From: Sphingomonas panni
Lineage (GTDB): Bacteria > Pseudomonadota > Alphaproteobacteria > Sphingomonadales > Sphingomonadaceae
DNA length: 64,000 bases
Direction: 5' to 3'
NCBI RefSeq assembly: GCF_022664435.1
Contig: NZ_JAKREU010000003.1
Location: forward strand, 372,001-436,000
The notes under the pieces were generated by a model. That model worked only from the letters and a program-made list of their open reading frames with translations, ran no database searches and was not told where the DNA came from. Position 1 is the first letter of the stretch. The number at the start of each line of letters is the position of its first letter. This document shows, piece after piece, positions 35,148 to 44,681 of the stretch. The position numbers and the translations under genes were made by a program.

Positions 35148-36854
35148 ATGATCGTCGGTATCGATTTGGGCACCACCAACAGCGCCTGCGCCCTGTGGCA
35201 GGGCGACCAACCGGTGATGGTGCCGAACGCGCTTGGCGAGTTTCTGACCCCGTCCGCCGTCAGCATCGGCGAGGATGACGCGGTACTGGTCGGGCGCGCG
35301 GCACGCGACCGGATGGCGACGCACCCCGACCGGACCGTCACCAGTTTCAAGCGGCGCATCGGCACGCGCGAAACCGCGCGGCTGGCCAGACGCGACTTCG
35401 ACGCGGAGGCGCTGTCGGCGCTGGTCCTGTCCAGCCTGAAGCGCGATACGGAGGCCTTTGCCGGCGAAACAGTGACCGGCGCGGTCGTGACCGTCCCGGC
35501 CTATTTCAACGATCGCCAGCGCAAGGCGACCCGGCGCGCGGGCGAGCTGGCCGGGCTGCCGATCCGGCGGCTCATCAACGAACCGACCGCCGCCGCGCTG
35601 GCCTATGGCATCGCCGACCGGGGCGACCGCGAACCGTTCCTGGTGTTCGACCTGGGCGGGGGCACGTTCGACGTGTCGATCGTCGAGATGTTCGACGGCG
35701 TGATCGAGGTGCGCGCGTCGGCCGGCGACAATCGGCTGGGCGGCGACGACTTCAACGACTGCCTGATCGATCTGGTCCGCCCGACGCTCGACCCCGACGG
35801 GTTGCTCGCGACGCTGCCGCCGGATCGCGCCACGGCATTGCTGGCGCAGGCCGCCGAACGCTGCCGTCGCGCACTGAGCGAAAGCGATTCGGCCGACTTC
35901 GCGGTGACGATCGAGGATGCCGCGCTCCGCATGGCCGTCACCGCCGCCGCGTTCGAGGACCATGCCGCAGCGCTGCTGGCACGGATTCGCGAACCGGTGC
36001 TGCGTTCGCTGCGCGACAGCGACATCGCTGCCGCCACGCTGTCGGAAGTCGTGCTGGTCGGTGGCGCGACGCGGATGCCGGTCGTGCGTCGTGCCGTCAC
36101 CCGCATGTTCGGGCGCTTTCCCGCGACCACGGTGCATCCCGACCATGCGGTCGCGATGGGCGCGGCGGTGCAGGCCGGACTGCTGGCGCGCGACGCCGGG
36201 CTGGACGAGATCCGGCTGAGCGATGTCTGCCCCTTCACCCTGGGCGTCGATACCAGCGAGCCGGACGGGCGCGGCGGCTTTCGCACCGGATTGTTCTCCC
36301 CCATCATCGAACGCAATTCGGCGGTGCCGATCAGCCGCGTGTCGAGTTTCTCGACGGTCAGCGACCAGCAGCGCAGGGTGCAGTTCGGCATCTATCAGGG
36401 CGAGGCGCGCGAAGTGTCGGGCAACGTCAAGCTCGGCGAGATTACCGTCGCGGTCCCGCCGAAACCCGCCGGGCATGTCTCACTCGACTGCCGCTTCAGC
36501 TATGACAGTTCGGGTCTGCTGGAGGTCGACATCACCGTGCCGGAGACGGGCATGACCCGGAACCTGGTGATCGTCGATGACGAGGATGCGCCCAACCCGG
36601 CCGAACTGGAAAAGCGGCGCGCGGCACTGGCCGCGCTCAAGGTTCATCCGCGCGACGATGCGGTCAACGCCGCACTGCTGGCGCGGGCGCGGCGGGCCTA
36701 TGAATCGTTCCTGGGCGATACCCGCGCAGCGATCGGCCATATGCTTGGCCAGTTCGAAGGGGTGCTGGCAACGCAGGACGAACGGCTGATCGCCGAGGCA
36801 CGCGCCGCCTTCGGTGCGGCGCTCGACCAGATCGAAGGCGAGCGGTTCCTGTGA
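35148..36854 (+). CDS. hscC: Hsp70-family chaperone, HscC type
   Basis: The 568-residue Hsp70 has MIVGIDLGTTNSACALW, VTVPAYFNDRQRKATRRAGELAGL, LINEPTAAALAYG, FDLGGGTFDVSIVEMFDGVIEV and VLVGGATRMPVVRRAV. It has a substrate-binding domain (DVCPFTLGVDT, SSFSTVSDQQRRVQFGIYQGEA) and a shortened lid. Length and the DVCPFTLGV form match HscC rather than DnaK (about 630-640) or HscA. E. coli HscC works with specialised J proteins (DjlB/DjlC); here the next gene encodes a J-like protein with coupled translation (overlap GTGA). ATG 35148 has GAGG seven to ten bases upstream. Clients are unknown. Confidence 0.88.
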   Translation: MIVGIDLGTTNSACALWQGDQPVMVPNALGEFLTPSAVSIGEDDAVLVGRAARDRMATHPDRTVTSFKRRIGTRETARLARRDFDAEALSALVLSSLKRDTEAFAGETVTGAVVTVPAYFNDRQRKATRRAGELAGLPIRRLINEPTAAALAYGIADRGDREPFLVFDLGGGTFDVSIVEMFDGVIEVRASAGDNRLGGDDFNDCLIDLVRPTLDPDGLLATLPPDRATALLAQAAERCRRALSESDSADFAVTIEDAALRMAVTAAAFEDHAAALLARIREPVLRSLRDSDIAAATLSEVVLVGGATRMPVVRRAVTRMFGRFPATTVHPDHAVAMGAAVQAGLLARDAGLDEIRLSDVCPFTLGVDTSEPDGRGGFRTGLFSPIIERNSAVPISRVSSFSTVSDQQRRVQFGIYQGEAREVSGNVKLGEITVAVPPKPAGHVSLDCRFSYDSSGLLEVDITVPETGMTRNLVIVDDEDAPNPAELEKRRAALAALKVHPRDDAVNAALLARARRAYESFLGDTRAAIGHMLGQFEGVLATQDERLIAEARAAFGAALDQIEGERFL

Positions 36855-38368
36855 GGTACGGCATCTGGGCAACGCTCGACTGCGACCCGACCACCGACCG
36901 CGCCGCGATCCGCCGCGCCTATGCCGCGCGGTTGAAGGCGATGGACGTCGATGCCGACCCGGACGCCTTCGAAGCATTGCGCGACGCCCGTGACGCCGCA
37001 CTGGCGCGTGCGGCCGATCCGGTGGCGGCGGTCGACGTCGAACCGGTCCTGACGGATACCTTGCGCGCCGCACGGGTCGAGCCTGAACCGGAGCCGGAAG
37101 TCGATCCGCTGGCCGAGGCGATGAACGCGCATTTTCATGCGCTCGAAGCGTTGCTCTTCCCCGGCCACGACGCCGCGCCTACCGCAGAGGAACAGGCGCA
37201 GATCGACCATCACGGCCGCGCGCTGCTGGCCGATCCCCGGCTGGAACAGGTCGATTTCGCGACCGGTGCCGAACGCTGGTTCGCCGAGACGCTGGCGGCG
37301 AGCATTCCCCGCTCCGATCCGCTGCTCGAACCGGCGGCGGCCGCGTTCGGCTGGATCAACCGCCGCGACGACTATGCTCTGTCGGCAGACGCCCACGCGA
37401 TCATCGAACGCATCGCCGCGACCCGGTTCGCGGCGCTGGTAAGCGATCCGAAGCATCGGCTGCACAGGGCATGGGTCGAGCTTACGCGCGACGACGACAG
37501 CCGGCGAAACTGGCTGACCTCGCCGACCGACATCCGCGATCTGCTGACGACGGTGCGGCAACGTTACCCCGAAGCCGAAAGCCGGATGAACCCGAATCGG
37601 GTCGCCCGATGGACGAAGGTGTTCGGCAAAAGTCCGCGCATACGGATGCGGCTATGGCTTGCGCTGGCGCTGCTGTTCGTAGCCGCCCGGATCGGCACGA
37701 GTTTCTTGACGCCCGTCCATCCGCCAAAGCTGGACGCCGACCGTATCGCGCAGGCAGTGGCGGGCAAGCATCTGCTCGAGGTGCAGAAGATCAACCCCAG
37801 CTTGGCCGTCGACATCGTCGCCGCCGTCGCCAATGCAGAATCGTCTGCCGGTCGCAGCGGCGAGACGAAGACCCGCGAAACCCTGATCGGCGAACTGATC
37901 GCCAAGCGGCTGCAGGCGGGCATGAGCAACCCGCCCGACGACCTGCTCGTCCGCCTCACCCGGTTCGACGTCAGCGCAATGCGCATATTGCGACAACGTT
38001 CGCCTGCTGCGTGCGTCGCCGCGAATGTCGCGACGGAACTTGGCCGAGTGCCGGAACCGATGCGGGAACAACAGCGTGCGTTGCTGCACGACGTCATGCT
38101 GAACACCAGCGGCTATGCGCCGGCCAATATCCGCACCCGGTTCACCGTGCCGGGCGAGATCGTCGACGATGTCGCGCAGCGGACCGGATGGCCGGTAGCG
38201 AAGGTTCAGCAGGTGCTGCGCGACGGAAAGGATTCCCCGGCGCGCTGCACGCTGGAGATCGCGCTGCGCGAAGCGGGCCTTGCGGCGCAGAACGGCGTGG
38301 GGATGAAATTGCTGCGCGACCTGCAACCGCTGGTCGTCGTTCCGGCGGAACCGGGGACGATATCCTGA
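36851..38368 (+). CDS. Membrane protein with degenerate J-like N-terminal domain
   Basis: The 505-residue protein begins at a GTG overlapping the hscC stop. Residues about 3-52 (YGIWATLDCDPTTDRAAIRRAYAARLKAM, then DADPDAFEALRDARDAAL) follow the helix pattern of J domains in DjlB/DjlC-type cochaperones, but the canonical HPD is absent: the loop reads DVDADPD. An acidic linker, a helical central domain, one membrane helix at about 257-277 and a C-terminal domain follow. The coupling to hscC makes a dedicated cochaperone likely. The large C-terminal part is unrecognised. A 9-base-pair hairpin lies just after the gene. Confidence 0.7.
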   Translation: MRYGIWATLDCDPTTDRAAIRRAYAARLKAMDVDADPDAFEALRDARDAALARAADPVAAVDVEPVLTDTLRAARVEPEPEPEVDPLAEAMNAHFHALEALLFPGHDAAPTAEEQAQIDHHGRALLADPRLEQVDFATGAERWFAETLAASIPRSDPLLEPAAAAFGWINRRDDYALSADAHAIIERIAATRFAALVSDPKHRLHRAWVELTRDDDSRRNWLTSPTDIRDLLTTVRQRYPEAESRMNPNRVARWTKVFGKSPRIRMRLWLALALLFVAARIGTSFLTPVHPPKLDADRIAQAVAGKHLLEVQKINPSLAVDIVAAVANAESSAGRSGETKTRETLIGELIAKRLQAGMSNPPDDLLVRLTRFDVSAMRILRQRSPAACVAANVATELGRVPEPMREQQRALLHDVMLNTSGYAPANIRTRFTVPGEIVDDVAQRTGWPVAKVQQVLRDGKDSPARCTLEIALREAGLAAQNGVGMKLLRDLQPLVVVPAEPGTIS

Positions 38369-38386
38369 TGCGATTGTCGGAATAGC

Positions 38387-38408
38387 CCCGTTCCGATCAC
38401 GGAACGGG
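38387..38408. terminator. Hairpin between the J-like gene and tRNA-Leu
   Basis: CCCGTTCCG (38387-38395) pairs perfectly with CGGAACGGG (38400-38408) around ATCA. It sits between two convergent units and starts four bases beyond the tRNA CCA end. No strong T-run follows on the + strand; on the - strand it is preceded by TTT. It may be a two-way transcription stop or a processing signal. Confidence 0.55.
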
Positions 38409-38411
38409 AAA

Positions 38412-38498
38412 TGGTGCGGTCGAGAAGACTCGAACTTCCACGGCCTTTCGGCCACAACGACCTCAACGTTGCGCGTCTACCAGTTCCGCCACGACCGC
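38412..38498 (-). tRNA. tRNA-Leu (anticodon GAG)
   Basis: Read on the - strand, the acceptor GCGGTCG pairs with CGACCGC. The anticodon stem CAACG/CGTTG encloses the loop TTGAGGT (anticodon GAG, reading CUC/CUU). A long variable arm (GTGGCC-GAAA-GGCCGT), typical of class II tRNAs, is followed by a T arm with TTCGAGT and an encoded CCA at 38414-38412. It lies 85 bases downstream of holA, the last gene of the leuS operon, on the same strand. Confidence 0.97.
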
Positions 38499-38583
38499 AC
38501 GTGAACACCTTGGGGTCGCCCCCTTGGCTGGCAGGAGGGTGCCCCTAGCAGCGCGTTGGCGGTCGTGCAAATGCTTTTATGCG

Positions 38584-39588
38584 TTATCGTCCACGTGCCG
38601 CCGCACGGGCGATCGCGATGGCTTCGGCGGCGGTCATCACGTCGCCAAGGCCGCTACCCGACAACGCCGCCCGCTCCGCATCACGCACCCGCTCCAGTGC
38701 ACGGGCAAGGCGCGGCGCGTCCCAGCGGCGCAGCGCGGTCGCGGTCGCGGCCTGCTCCTTGAAGAACACGCGGTGGCGCTCCATCACCCGGTCGACGCTC
38801 TCCCCCTCGTCGATATCGGCGCGCATCTCCGCCAGCGACAGCAGCCGCCGGGCGACACCCCGCAGCAGCGGAATCGGGCCGCCGGGAATTTCGGGCAGCG
38901 CGGCGGCGGCCGCATCGCCGGCGATCATCGCGCTGACGATCCCGTTCATTTCCGCGTCCGCAATCGACGCGCCGATCGCATCGAACGCCTCCCCATCGGC
39001 ATCACGCGGCCGTTCGGGCGAAGCGTCCAAATACAGCGCAAGCTTCTCGATCTCGCTCGCCAGCACCGCGCGGTCGCCCGCCGTCACCGCCGCCAGCCGG
39101 TCGGGCACGTCGCCCAGCAGACGGAGGCCCTGGTCGCGCGCCATCGCCACCGCCAGCTTCGCCGCCTGTGCCGCATCGGGGACGTAGCAGGCAACGGCCA
39201 CGGCGTTGAGCGACGCCGTCACGAGCTTCACCAGCTTCGACGTGCCCTTGACCGTCGGCGCGATGGCGGCGACCGGATTGCCGGCGCTTGTCGCGGCGAG
39301 CAGCAGCGTCACCGCCTCGACCGATTCCTCGCCCATGCCCGTCACGCGGATGAAGCGCGCATCGCCGAACAGCGACATCGACGCAGCTTCGTCGGCGAGC
39401 AGGCCGGGACGGCTCTTGAGCATCGCGCCGTCCATGTCGACGCGCTCGGCCCCCTCGCCCACACCCTTTGCAAGACGCGCGGCCAGCGCCAGCGCGCCGG
39501 CCGTGTCGGGGCCGTGGAACAGGTAGAGCCGGATATCCGGACCGGGCCGGTCGAGCTTGGCCGCGACCTGCTCGGGCCGAAGCTTCAT
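38584..39588 (-). CDS. holA: DNA polymerase III delta subunit
   Basis: HolA is the clamp-loader wrench that opens the beta clamp. The 334-residue protein has the expected N-terminal segment IRLYLFHGPDTAGALALAARLAKG, a central AAA+-like fold lacking a full Walker A and a helical C-terminal collar domain (VDRVMERHRVFFKEQAATATALRRWD). The start ATG overlaps the lptE stop (ATGA). The leuS-lptE-holA order is conserved across proteobacteria and supports the call. Confidence 0.92.
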   Translation of the reverse strand: MKLRPEQVAAKLDRPGPDIRLYLFHGPDTAGALALAARLAKGVGEGAERVDMDGAMLKSRPGLLADEAASMSLFGDARFIRVTGMGEESVEAVTLLLAATSAGNPVAAIAPTVKGTSKLVKLVTASLNAVAVACYVPDAAQAAKLAVAMARDQGLRLLGDVPDRLAAVTAGDRAVLASEIEKLALYLDASPERPRDADGEAFDAIGASIADAEMNGIVSAMIAGDAAAAALPEIPGGPIPLLRGVARRLLSLAEMRADIDEGESVDRVMERHRVFFKEQAATATALRRWDAPRLARALERVRDAERAALSGSGLGDVMTAAEAIAIARAAARGR

Positions 39589-40082
39589 GACCCCGGCTTC
39601 TGGCCGTTCCTGGGCAGGTTCAGCGCGATCCGGGTCACGATCTGGTCGGCGACGATCACCGACAGGCGTTCGAGCGCGGTGCGTTCGGCGGCAATGGTCG
39701 CATATTCGGACCGCACCACGTCGATCCCGGCATCCGACCCCGCCGTCGCATCCAGCGTTACCGCCCCGTTCGACAGGTCGATCAGCTGATAGCGCGCGCG
39801 CAGCGTCCGCCGTTCGCGCGTGATCGAATCGTCGCGCCGCACGCCCAGACCGGTGATATCGTCGTCGAGCTTGATCTCCAGCCGGTAGCGCGCCGGCCCT
39901 TCCGCCCGCAGCCGGTCGCGCAGTGCGTTGGCGACCAGCCAGCCATTCTGGCCCGCAATCGGCGCGACCTCGACGCCCGACAGCGTCTGGCGCACCACCC
40001 CGCCCTCGCCGCCGGCATAGAGCGGGCGCAGGCCGCAACCGCCCAACAGAAGCGCGGCGGCGAGGACGGCGACGCGGATCAT
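39585..40082 (-). CDS. lptE: LPS assembly lipoprotein LptE
   Basis: The 165-residue protein has a lipoprotein signal with lipobox LGGC ([25 protein letters not shown]). The GLRPLY that follows the cysteine is the LptE hallmark. LptE plugs the LptD barrel and brings LPS to the outer leaflet. A two-layer alpha/beta domain follows ([25 protein letters not shown]). It overlaps leuS and holA by four bases each. Confidence 0.93.
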   Translation of the reverse strand: MIRVAVLAAALLLGGCGLRPLYAGGEGGVVRQTLSGVEVAPIAGQNGWLVANALRDRLRAEGPARYRLEIKLDDDITGLGVRRDDSITRERRTLRARYQLIDLSNGAVTLDATAGSDAGIDVVRSEYATIAAERTALERLSVIVADQIVTRIALNLPRNGQKPGS

Positions 40083-42574
40083 GCGACGATGTTCACGAGG
40101 CGGTCGGGGACGACGATGACCTTGCGCGGGGCCTTGCCCTCCAGCGCGCGGACGATCTTCTCGCTCGCCAGCGCGGCGGCCTCTGCCTCTTCCTTCGCGA
40201 TGCCCTTGGGCAGGACGATGGTGTCGCGCAGCTTGCCGTTGACCTGCACCGCGATGGTCGATTCGGCCTCGACCAGCATCGCCGCGTCGACCAGCGGCCA
40301 GGCCGCATCGGCGATCAGGCCGGGACGACCCAGCTGCGACCACGCTTCCTCGGCCAGATGCGGGATCATCGGGCTGACCAGCAGCAGCAGCGCGTCCATG
40401 TCGGCGTCCGACATGCCCCTCGCCTTCTCCGCCTCGCCCAGCAGCGTGTAGAGCTTGGCCACCGCCTTGTTGAACTGCAGCGCAGTGATGTCGTCGGCGA
40501 CGCCGGCGATGGTGCGATGGACGGCGCGAGTCAGCGCCTCCGGGCTTGCGCCGCCGGGTATATGGTTCGCGACCAGCTTCCACACGCGCCTGACGAAGCG
40601 TTCCGCGCCTTCGATGCCGGCCTCGCTCCACGGCAGGTCGCGTTCGGGCGGGCTGTCCGACAGCATGAACCAGCGCGCGGCATCGGCACCGTAGCGATCG
40701 AGAATCGGTTCGGGATCGACCGTATTCTTCTTCGACTTCGACATCTTCTCGACGCGGCCGACCGTGATCGCGCCGCCCGTCGCCGTTTCGATGCCGTCGG
40801 TCACTTCGGACGGGGCCAGCCAGCGGCCATCCGCCGACTTGTACGTCTCGTGCGTGACCATCCCTTGCGTGAACAGCCCGGCAAACGGCTCCTTCAGGTC
40901 GATCAACCCGACATGGTTGAGCGCCCGCGTCCAGAAGCGGGCATAGAGCAGGTGGAGGATCGCATGTTCGACCCCGCCGATATACTGCCCCACCGGCAGC
41001 CAGCTTTCCGCGACCGCCCGGTCGAACGGCTTGTCCGTAGGCTGGCTAGCGAAGCGGATGAAATACCACGACGAATCGACGAAGGTGTCGAGCGTGTCGG
41101 TTTCGCGCCGCGCCGGTTTGCCGCAGGCCGGGCAGTCGACATGCTTCCACGTCGGATGGCGGTCGAGCGGATTGCCGGGAATGTCGAACGACACGTCGTC
41201 GGGCAGCTTGACCGGCAGCTGCTCGGTCGGGACCGGCACGACACCGCACGCGTCGCAATGCACGATCGGGATCGGCGTGCCCCAGTAACGCTGGCGGCTC
41301 ACCCCCCAGTCGCGCAGGCGCCACACCGTCGTGCCCTTGCCCCAGCCGCCCGCTTCGGCCCGGTCGATCACCGCGCGCTTGGCGGCGGCGACGTCCATGT
41401 CGTTCAGGAAGTCGGAGTTCACCAGGCGGCCGGGACCGGTATAGGCTTCGGAGCCGTCGAACACCGGATCGGCCAGCTCGCCATCGGCGACGACGCGGCG
41501 AACGTCGAGGCCGTATTTCCGCGCGAAGTCGAGGTCGCGCTGGTCATGCGCCGGCACGCCCATCACCGCGCCGGTGCCATAGTCCATCAGCACGAAGTTC
41601 GCGATATAGACCGGCAGTTCCACGCTCGCATCAAAGGGATGCTGCATCCGATAGCCGGTATCGAAGCCCAGCTTCTCCGCCGTTTCCAGCTCGGCGGCGG
41701 TGGTCCCGCCCTGCTTGCACAGCTCGATGAACGCGGCGGCATCGGGGTTCGCATCCGCCAGCACCCGCGCGATCGGGTGATCGGCGGCGATCGCGACGAA
41801 GCTTGCGCCGAAGATCGTGTCGGGGCGGGTCGAATAGACCTCGATCCGCTCACCGAACGGTTCGACGGGGGCGAAGGAGAATTGCAGCCCCTCCGACTTG
41901 CCGATCCAGTTTTCCTGCATCAACCGGACCTTGTCGGGCCACTGGTCGAGGCTGCCCAGCCCTGCGAGCAGGTCGTCGGCGAAGTCGGTGATCTTCAGGA
42001 ACCACTGGCTGAGCTTGCGCTTCTCGACCAGCGCGCCCGACCGCCAGCCGCGGCCGTCGATCACCTGTTCGTTGGCCAGCACGGTCATGTCGACCGGGTC
42101 CCAGTTGACCGCCGATTCCTTGCGGTACACCAGCCCGCCCTTGAGCAGTTCGAGGAACAGCGCCTGTTCATGGCCGTAATATTCGGGATCGCAGGTCGCG
42201 AACTCACGGCTCCAGTCGAAGGCGAGGCCCAGCCGCTTCAGCTGCGCCTTCATCGCCGCGATATTGGCATAGGTCCACTGACCCGGATGGACCTTCTTTT
42301 CCATCGCCGCATTCTCGGCCGGCATCCCGAAGGCATCCCAGCCCATCGGATGCAGCACTTCATGGCCGGTCATCCGCAGGAAACGCGCCAGCACGTCGCC
42401 CATCGTATAGTTGCGAACGTGCCCCATATGGATGCGCCCGGAGGGGTACGGGAACATCTCCAGCACATAGCGCTTGGGGCGCGGCGAATGGTCGTCGGCG
42501 ACGAAAGTTTGCGCCGAATCCCATGCGGCCTGCCAGCGGGCATCGGCCTCGGCCGGCGAAAAACGCGGAGTCAT
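40079..42574 (-). CDS. leuS: Leucyl-tRNA synthetase
   Basis: The 831-residue class I synthetase has the HIGH-type motif as HMGH ([20 protein letters not shown]), the CP1 editing domain ([14 protein letters not shown]), [19 protein letters not shown] and the KMSKS loop [14 protein letters not shown]. All are intact, so it should charge tRNA-Leu and edit. The start at 42574 ([15 protein letters not shown]) is the conserved one; the frame is open 16 residues further upstream. It lies 10 bases after the DUF3576 lipoprotein gene and is coupled to lptE. Confidence 0.97.
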   Translation of the reverse strand: MTPRFSPAEADARWQAAWDSAQTFVADDHSPRPKRYVLEMFPYPSGRIHMGHVRNYTMGDVLARFLRMTGHEVLHPMGWDAFGMPAENAAMEKKVHPGQWTYANIAAMKAQLKRLGLAFDWSREFATCDPEYYGHEQALFLELLKGGLVYRKESAVNWDPVDMTVLANEQVIDGRGWRSGALVEKRKLSQWFLKITDFADDLLAGLGSLDQWPDKVRLMQENWIGKSEGLQFSFAPVEPFGERIEVYSTRPDTIFGASFVAIAADHPIARVLADANPDAAAFIELCKQGGTTAAELETAEKLGFDTGYRMQHPFDASVELPVYIANFVLMDYGTGAVMGVPAHDQRDLDFARKYGLDVRRVVADGELADPVFDGSEAYTGPGRLVNSDFLNDMDVAAAKRAVIDRAEAGGWGKGTTVWRLRDWGVSRQRYWGTPIPIVHCDACGVVPVPTEQLPVKLPDDVSFDIPGNPLDRHPTWKHVDCPACGKPARRETDTLDTFVDSSWYFIRFASQPTDKPFDRAVAESWLPVGQYIGGVEHAILHLLYARFWTRALNHVGLIDLKEPFAGLFTQGMVTHETYKSADGRWLAPSEVTDGIETATGGAITVGRVEKMSKSKKNTVDPEPILDRYGADAARWFMLSDSPPERDLPWSEAGIEGAERFVRRVWKLVANHIPGGASPEALTRAVHRTIAGVADDITALQFNKAVAKLYTLLGEAEKARGMSDADMDALLLLVSPMIPHLAEEAWSQLGRPGLIADAAWPLVDAAMLVEAESTIAVQVNGKLRDTIVLPKGIAKEEAEAAALASEKIVRALEGKAPRKVIVVPDRLVNIVA

Positions 42575-42584
42575 GGTCGTCAGG

Positions 42585-43019
42585 TCAGCCCGTGATGGCA
42601 CCGCGGCGCAGGTCGCGCGCACGGGTCAGGATGATGTCTTCCAGCTTCTGCACGGTCGCGGCAGCAACCGGTGCCTCGACCCACTGGCCGCCCTGGTTCA
42701 CCTGGCGAATCTGCGCGACGCGCAGCGCATCGGCGCGCAGGTCCTGGTCGAGGATCGTGACCGTCACCTTGGTCCGCTCGGTCGGGATGGCCGGGTTCAC
42801 ATACCAGTCGGTGACGATGACGCCGCCGTTCGAATCGGTCTGCGCCATCGGCATGAACGACAGCGTATCGAGGCTGGCACGCCACAGATAGCTGTTCACA
42901 CCGATCGTGGTGACCTTCGACGCGGCAAGGTCGCCCGCGATGCGCCCCTTGCCCCCGCTGCACGCGGCCATCGGCAAAGCAAGCGTTGCCAGCAACGCGA
43001 TCAGCAGCGGGCGGTTCAT
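42585..43019 (-). CDS. DUF3576 family lipoprotein
   Basis: The 144-residue protein has a lipoprotein signal ([20 protein letters not shown], lipobox MAAC) and the DUF3576 core [34 protein letters not shown] and [22 protein letters not shown]. The family is found almost only in alphaproteobacteria directly before leuS; its function is unknown, but its place before lptE suggests an envelope role. It is the first gene of the leuS operon. Confidence 0.88.
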   Translation of the reverse strand: MNRPLLIALLATLALPMAACSGGKGRIAGDLAASKVTTIGVNSYLWRASLDTLSFMPMAQTDSNGGVIVTDWYVNPAIPTERTKVTVTILDQDLRADALRVAQIRQVNQGGQWVEAPVAAATVQKLEDIILTRARDLRRGAITG

Positions 43020-43276
43020 AGGCGGTTCCTTGACTACAGGCCAATATGGCAGTTCGGCCCGCTTCTATAGGAGGTGGCGCGGACGCGGCAAGCGGGTTGG
43101 TGGCAAGGGTCGTGCAGCGGGCGAAATCGGCGGCCCTTCGCCGGGCAAGGCACAGCGGAGGTTCTGGTCAGACAAATATGTGTGTTCGATGCAACACTGT
43201 CACGGAAAGCGACCGGGGGCGGTGGATACAGGAAACCGAATCATGATATCGCCATTAGCGGGGAGTGAGGTTTGAC

Positions 43277-43999
43277 ATGACGGGTGGCAGGATCTTGGCT
43301 GGCATGGGACTGGGGGCGATGATCGCCGCCGGGCTTGGTGCGTCGCCTGCCCTTTTCGCGCAGGAACAGCGCGCCCCGCGTGTCCTGAAGCAGCTCGACA
43401 TGGGCCGGATGCCGCTGGCGGGCTTCGGATCGTTCACCCCGGCCTCGGCCGATCCGCGACTCGCCGCCGCGCTGTCCCGCACGGCGCTGAACCCGACCGG
43501 TTTCCAGTTTACCCCGTCCGAAGGCGCCGTCATCGGCAGCCGCGCGATCAAGGCCGCCGTCCGCAGCGCCACGTTGCAGGCGGAGCGCCCGACCGACCGC
43601 GTCGCCGCCGTGACGCCGACGCTTACCCTCAATCCGGTCGCCTACAACCTGGGCGGATCGGTCGGCGGCAAGCGGCTGGCCGCGATCGGCGACCTGACCC
43701 GACTCGACCTCGGCACGCAGCCGGGCAGCCGCGATCCGATCGGCATGGGCTATTCGGCGCGCAAGTTCGGCACCCGAACCTCGATTACCGCCGACCATGC
43801 GCTGACCGACCCGTCGACCAAGATGGTCGCCGACACCTCGGGCTACTCGCTTGATGGTGGCGGATCGTACAAGCTGACCCGCAACCTCGATGTGACGGCA
43901 GGCATGCGCTATCGCACCGACCGCGAACGGATGCTGCGTGTCAGCCCGGATCGCCGCGAGGGCCAGGCGGTTTATGTGGGAACCGCGTTCCGCTTCTGA
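43277..43999 (+). CDS. Putative outer-membrane or periplasmic protein
   Basis: I cannot assign a family to this 240-residue protein. It has a signal peptide (GGRILAGMGLGAMIAAGLGASPALFAQ, cleavage near residue 28), a middle region with no clear fold, and a C-terminal about 90 residues of alternating strands ending GQAVYVGTAFRF, with terminal Phe as in outer-membrane beta-barrels. Its length would allow only a small barrel or a partial one. GGAGTGAGG lies just upstream of ATG 43277. It stands alone; the 257 bases before it show no other gene. Confidence 0.65.
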   Translation: MTGGRILAGMGLGAMIAAGLGASPALFAQEQRAPRVLKQLDMGRMPLAGFGSFTPASADPRLAAALSRTALNPTGFQFTPSEGAVIGSRAIKAAVRSATLQAERPTDRVAAVTPTLTLNPVAYNLGGSVGGKRLAAIGDLTRLDLGTQPGSRDPIGMGYSARKFGTRTSITADHALTDPSTKMVADTSGYSLDGGGSYKLTRNLDVTAGMRYRTDRERMLRVSPDRREGQAVYVGTAFRF

Positions 44000-44168
44000 T
44001 TTGAGGTACGGGCCGTCTGATGCCCTTTCCCCGGGCGGCGCGAAGTGGATGATCGAGCGCCGGTAGCGGCCTTCCCATCGAAGCGACTGTGCGACCCGTT
44101 TGAGCGATGTGGCGGTTTTGCGCTACTGAACGATAGCTTTCCCCAAATCGCTTCGCCCTGACGACCAG

Positions 44169-44534
44169 ATGCAAGCCGAACTTCGTTCCCTTTTCAGCAC
44201 CGACGTCGACGATCTGCGGTCCTCCGCACCGGGCGACCGCTTCTGCATTACGCTGCACGCACTGATCGGACCGAGCGGCCTGCCGGGCGAGGAGTCGTTC
44301 GACTTCGACATTTGCTCACCCTTGTGGCTTACGGCGGAGGTAGAGCGCGACGGCGTGGTATCCGGCCGCTTCCGCCTGTTCATGGCGCAGTTCGATTATG
44401 ACGCGGTCGAACGATATGTTGCCAACCGGATTGCGCAGGCAACCGGCGCGGACTGGGACGAAGTCGCTACGAAGCTGGCGCGATGGTCACATTGGGAATT
44501 CGAAGATTACACAGCGTCGCCACCGGAGCGATAA
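44169..44534 (+). CDS. Imm8-like immunity protein (orphan)
   Basis: The 121-residue acidic protein has the pattern of the Imm8 family: an N-terminal strand region, then GEESFDFDICSPLWLTAEVERDG, a cytoplasmic soluble fold and a C-terminal helical part with WEFEDY. Immunity proteins neutralise a cognate polymorphic or contact-dependent toxin. No toxin, Rhs, or secretion gene is within the window on either side, so it is an orphan here. Imm8-like proteins are also found as solitary genes in many genomes. Base composition is slightly lower in GC than its neighbours, consistent with transfer. Confidence 0.68.
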   Translation: MQAELRSLFSTDVDDLRSSAPGDRFCITLHALIGPSGLPGEESFDFDICSPLWLTAEVERDGVVSGRFRLFMAQFDYDAVERYVANRIAQATGADWDEVATKLARWSHWEFEDYTASPPER

Positions 44535-44681
44535 TCACCGGGCCGGTATTGCCAGGGAAGGTGAGATGCGCTGTCCGTTCGCAGCAGTCGGGCGGTCGGC
44601 AGAGGCGGTAGTGGGACTTACGATCCCCGGATATCAACCAGCGCCGAACAGGAAGCCGCACCGCATCCTTGGCCTTGCCCC

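Noticed and set aside
33479..35278. A 599-codon + strand frame opposite the TonB-dependent receptor
   Set aside because: It has no recognisable domain. The - strand receptor has a signal peptide, plug and barrel motifs and a terminal Phe.
39923..42595. An 890-codon open frame on the + strand opposite leuS, lptE and part of holA
   Set aside because: It mirrors leuS, whose HMGH and KMSKS motifs and operon context are certain. High-GC DNA gives long antisense frames, and its protein is His/Arg/Gly-rich with no motif.
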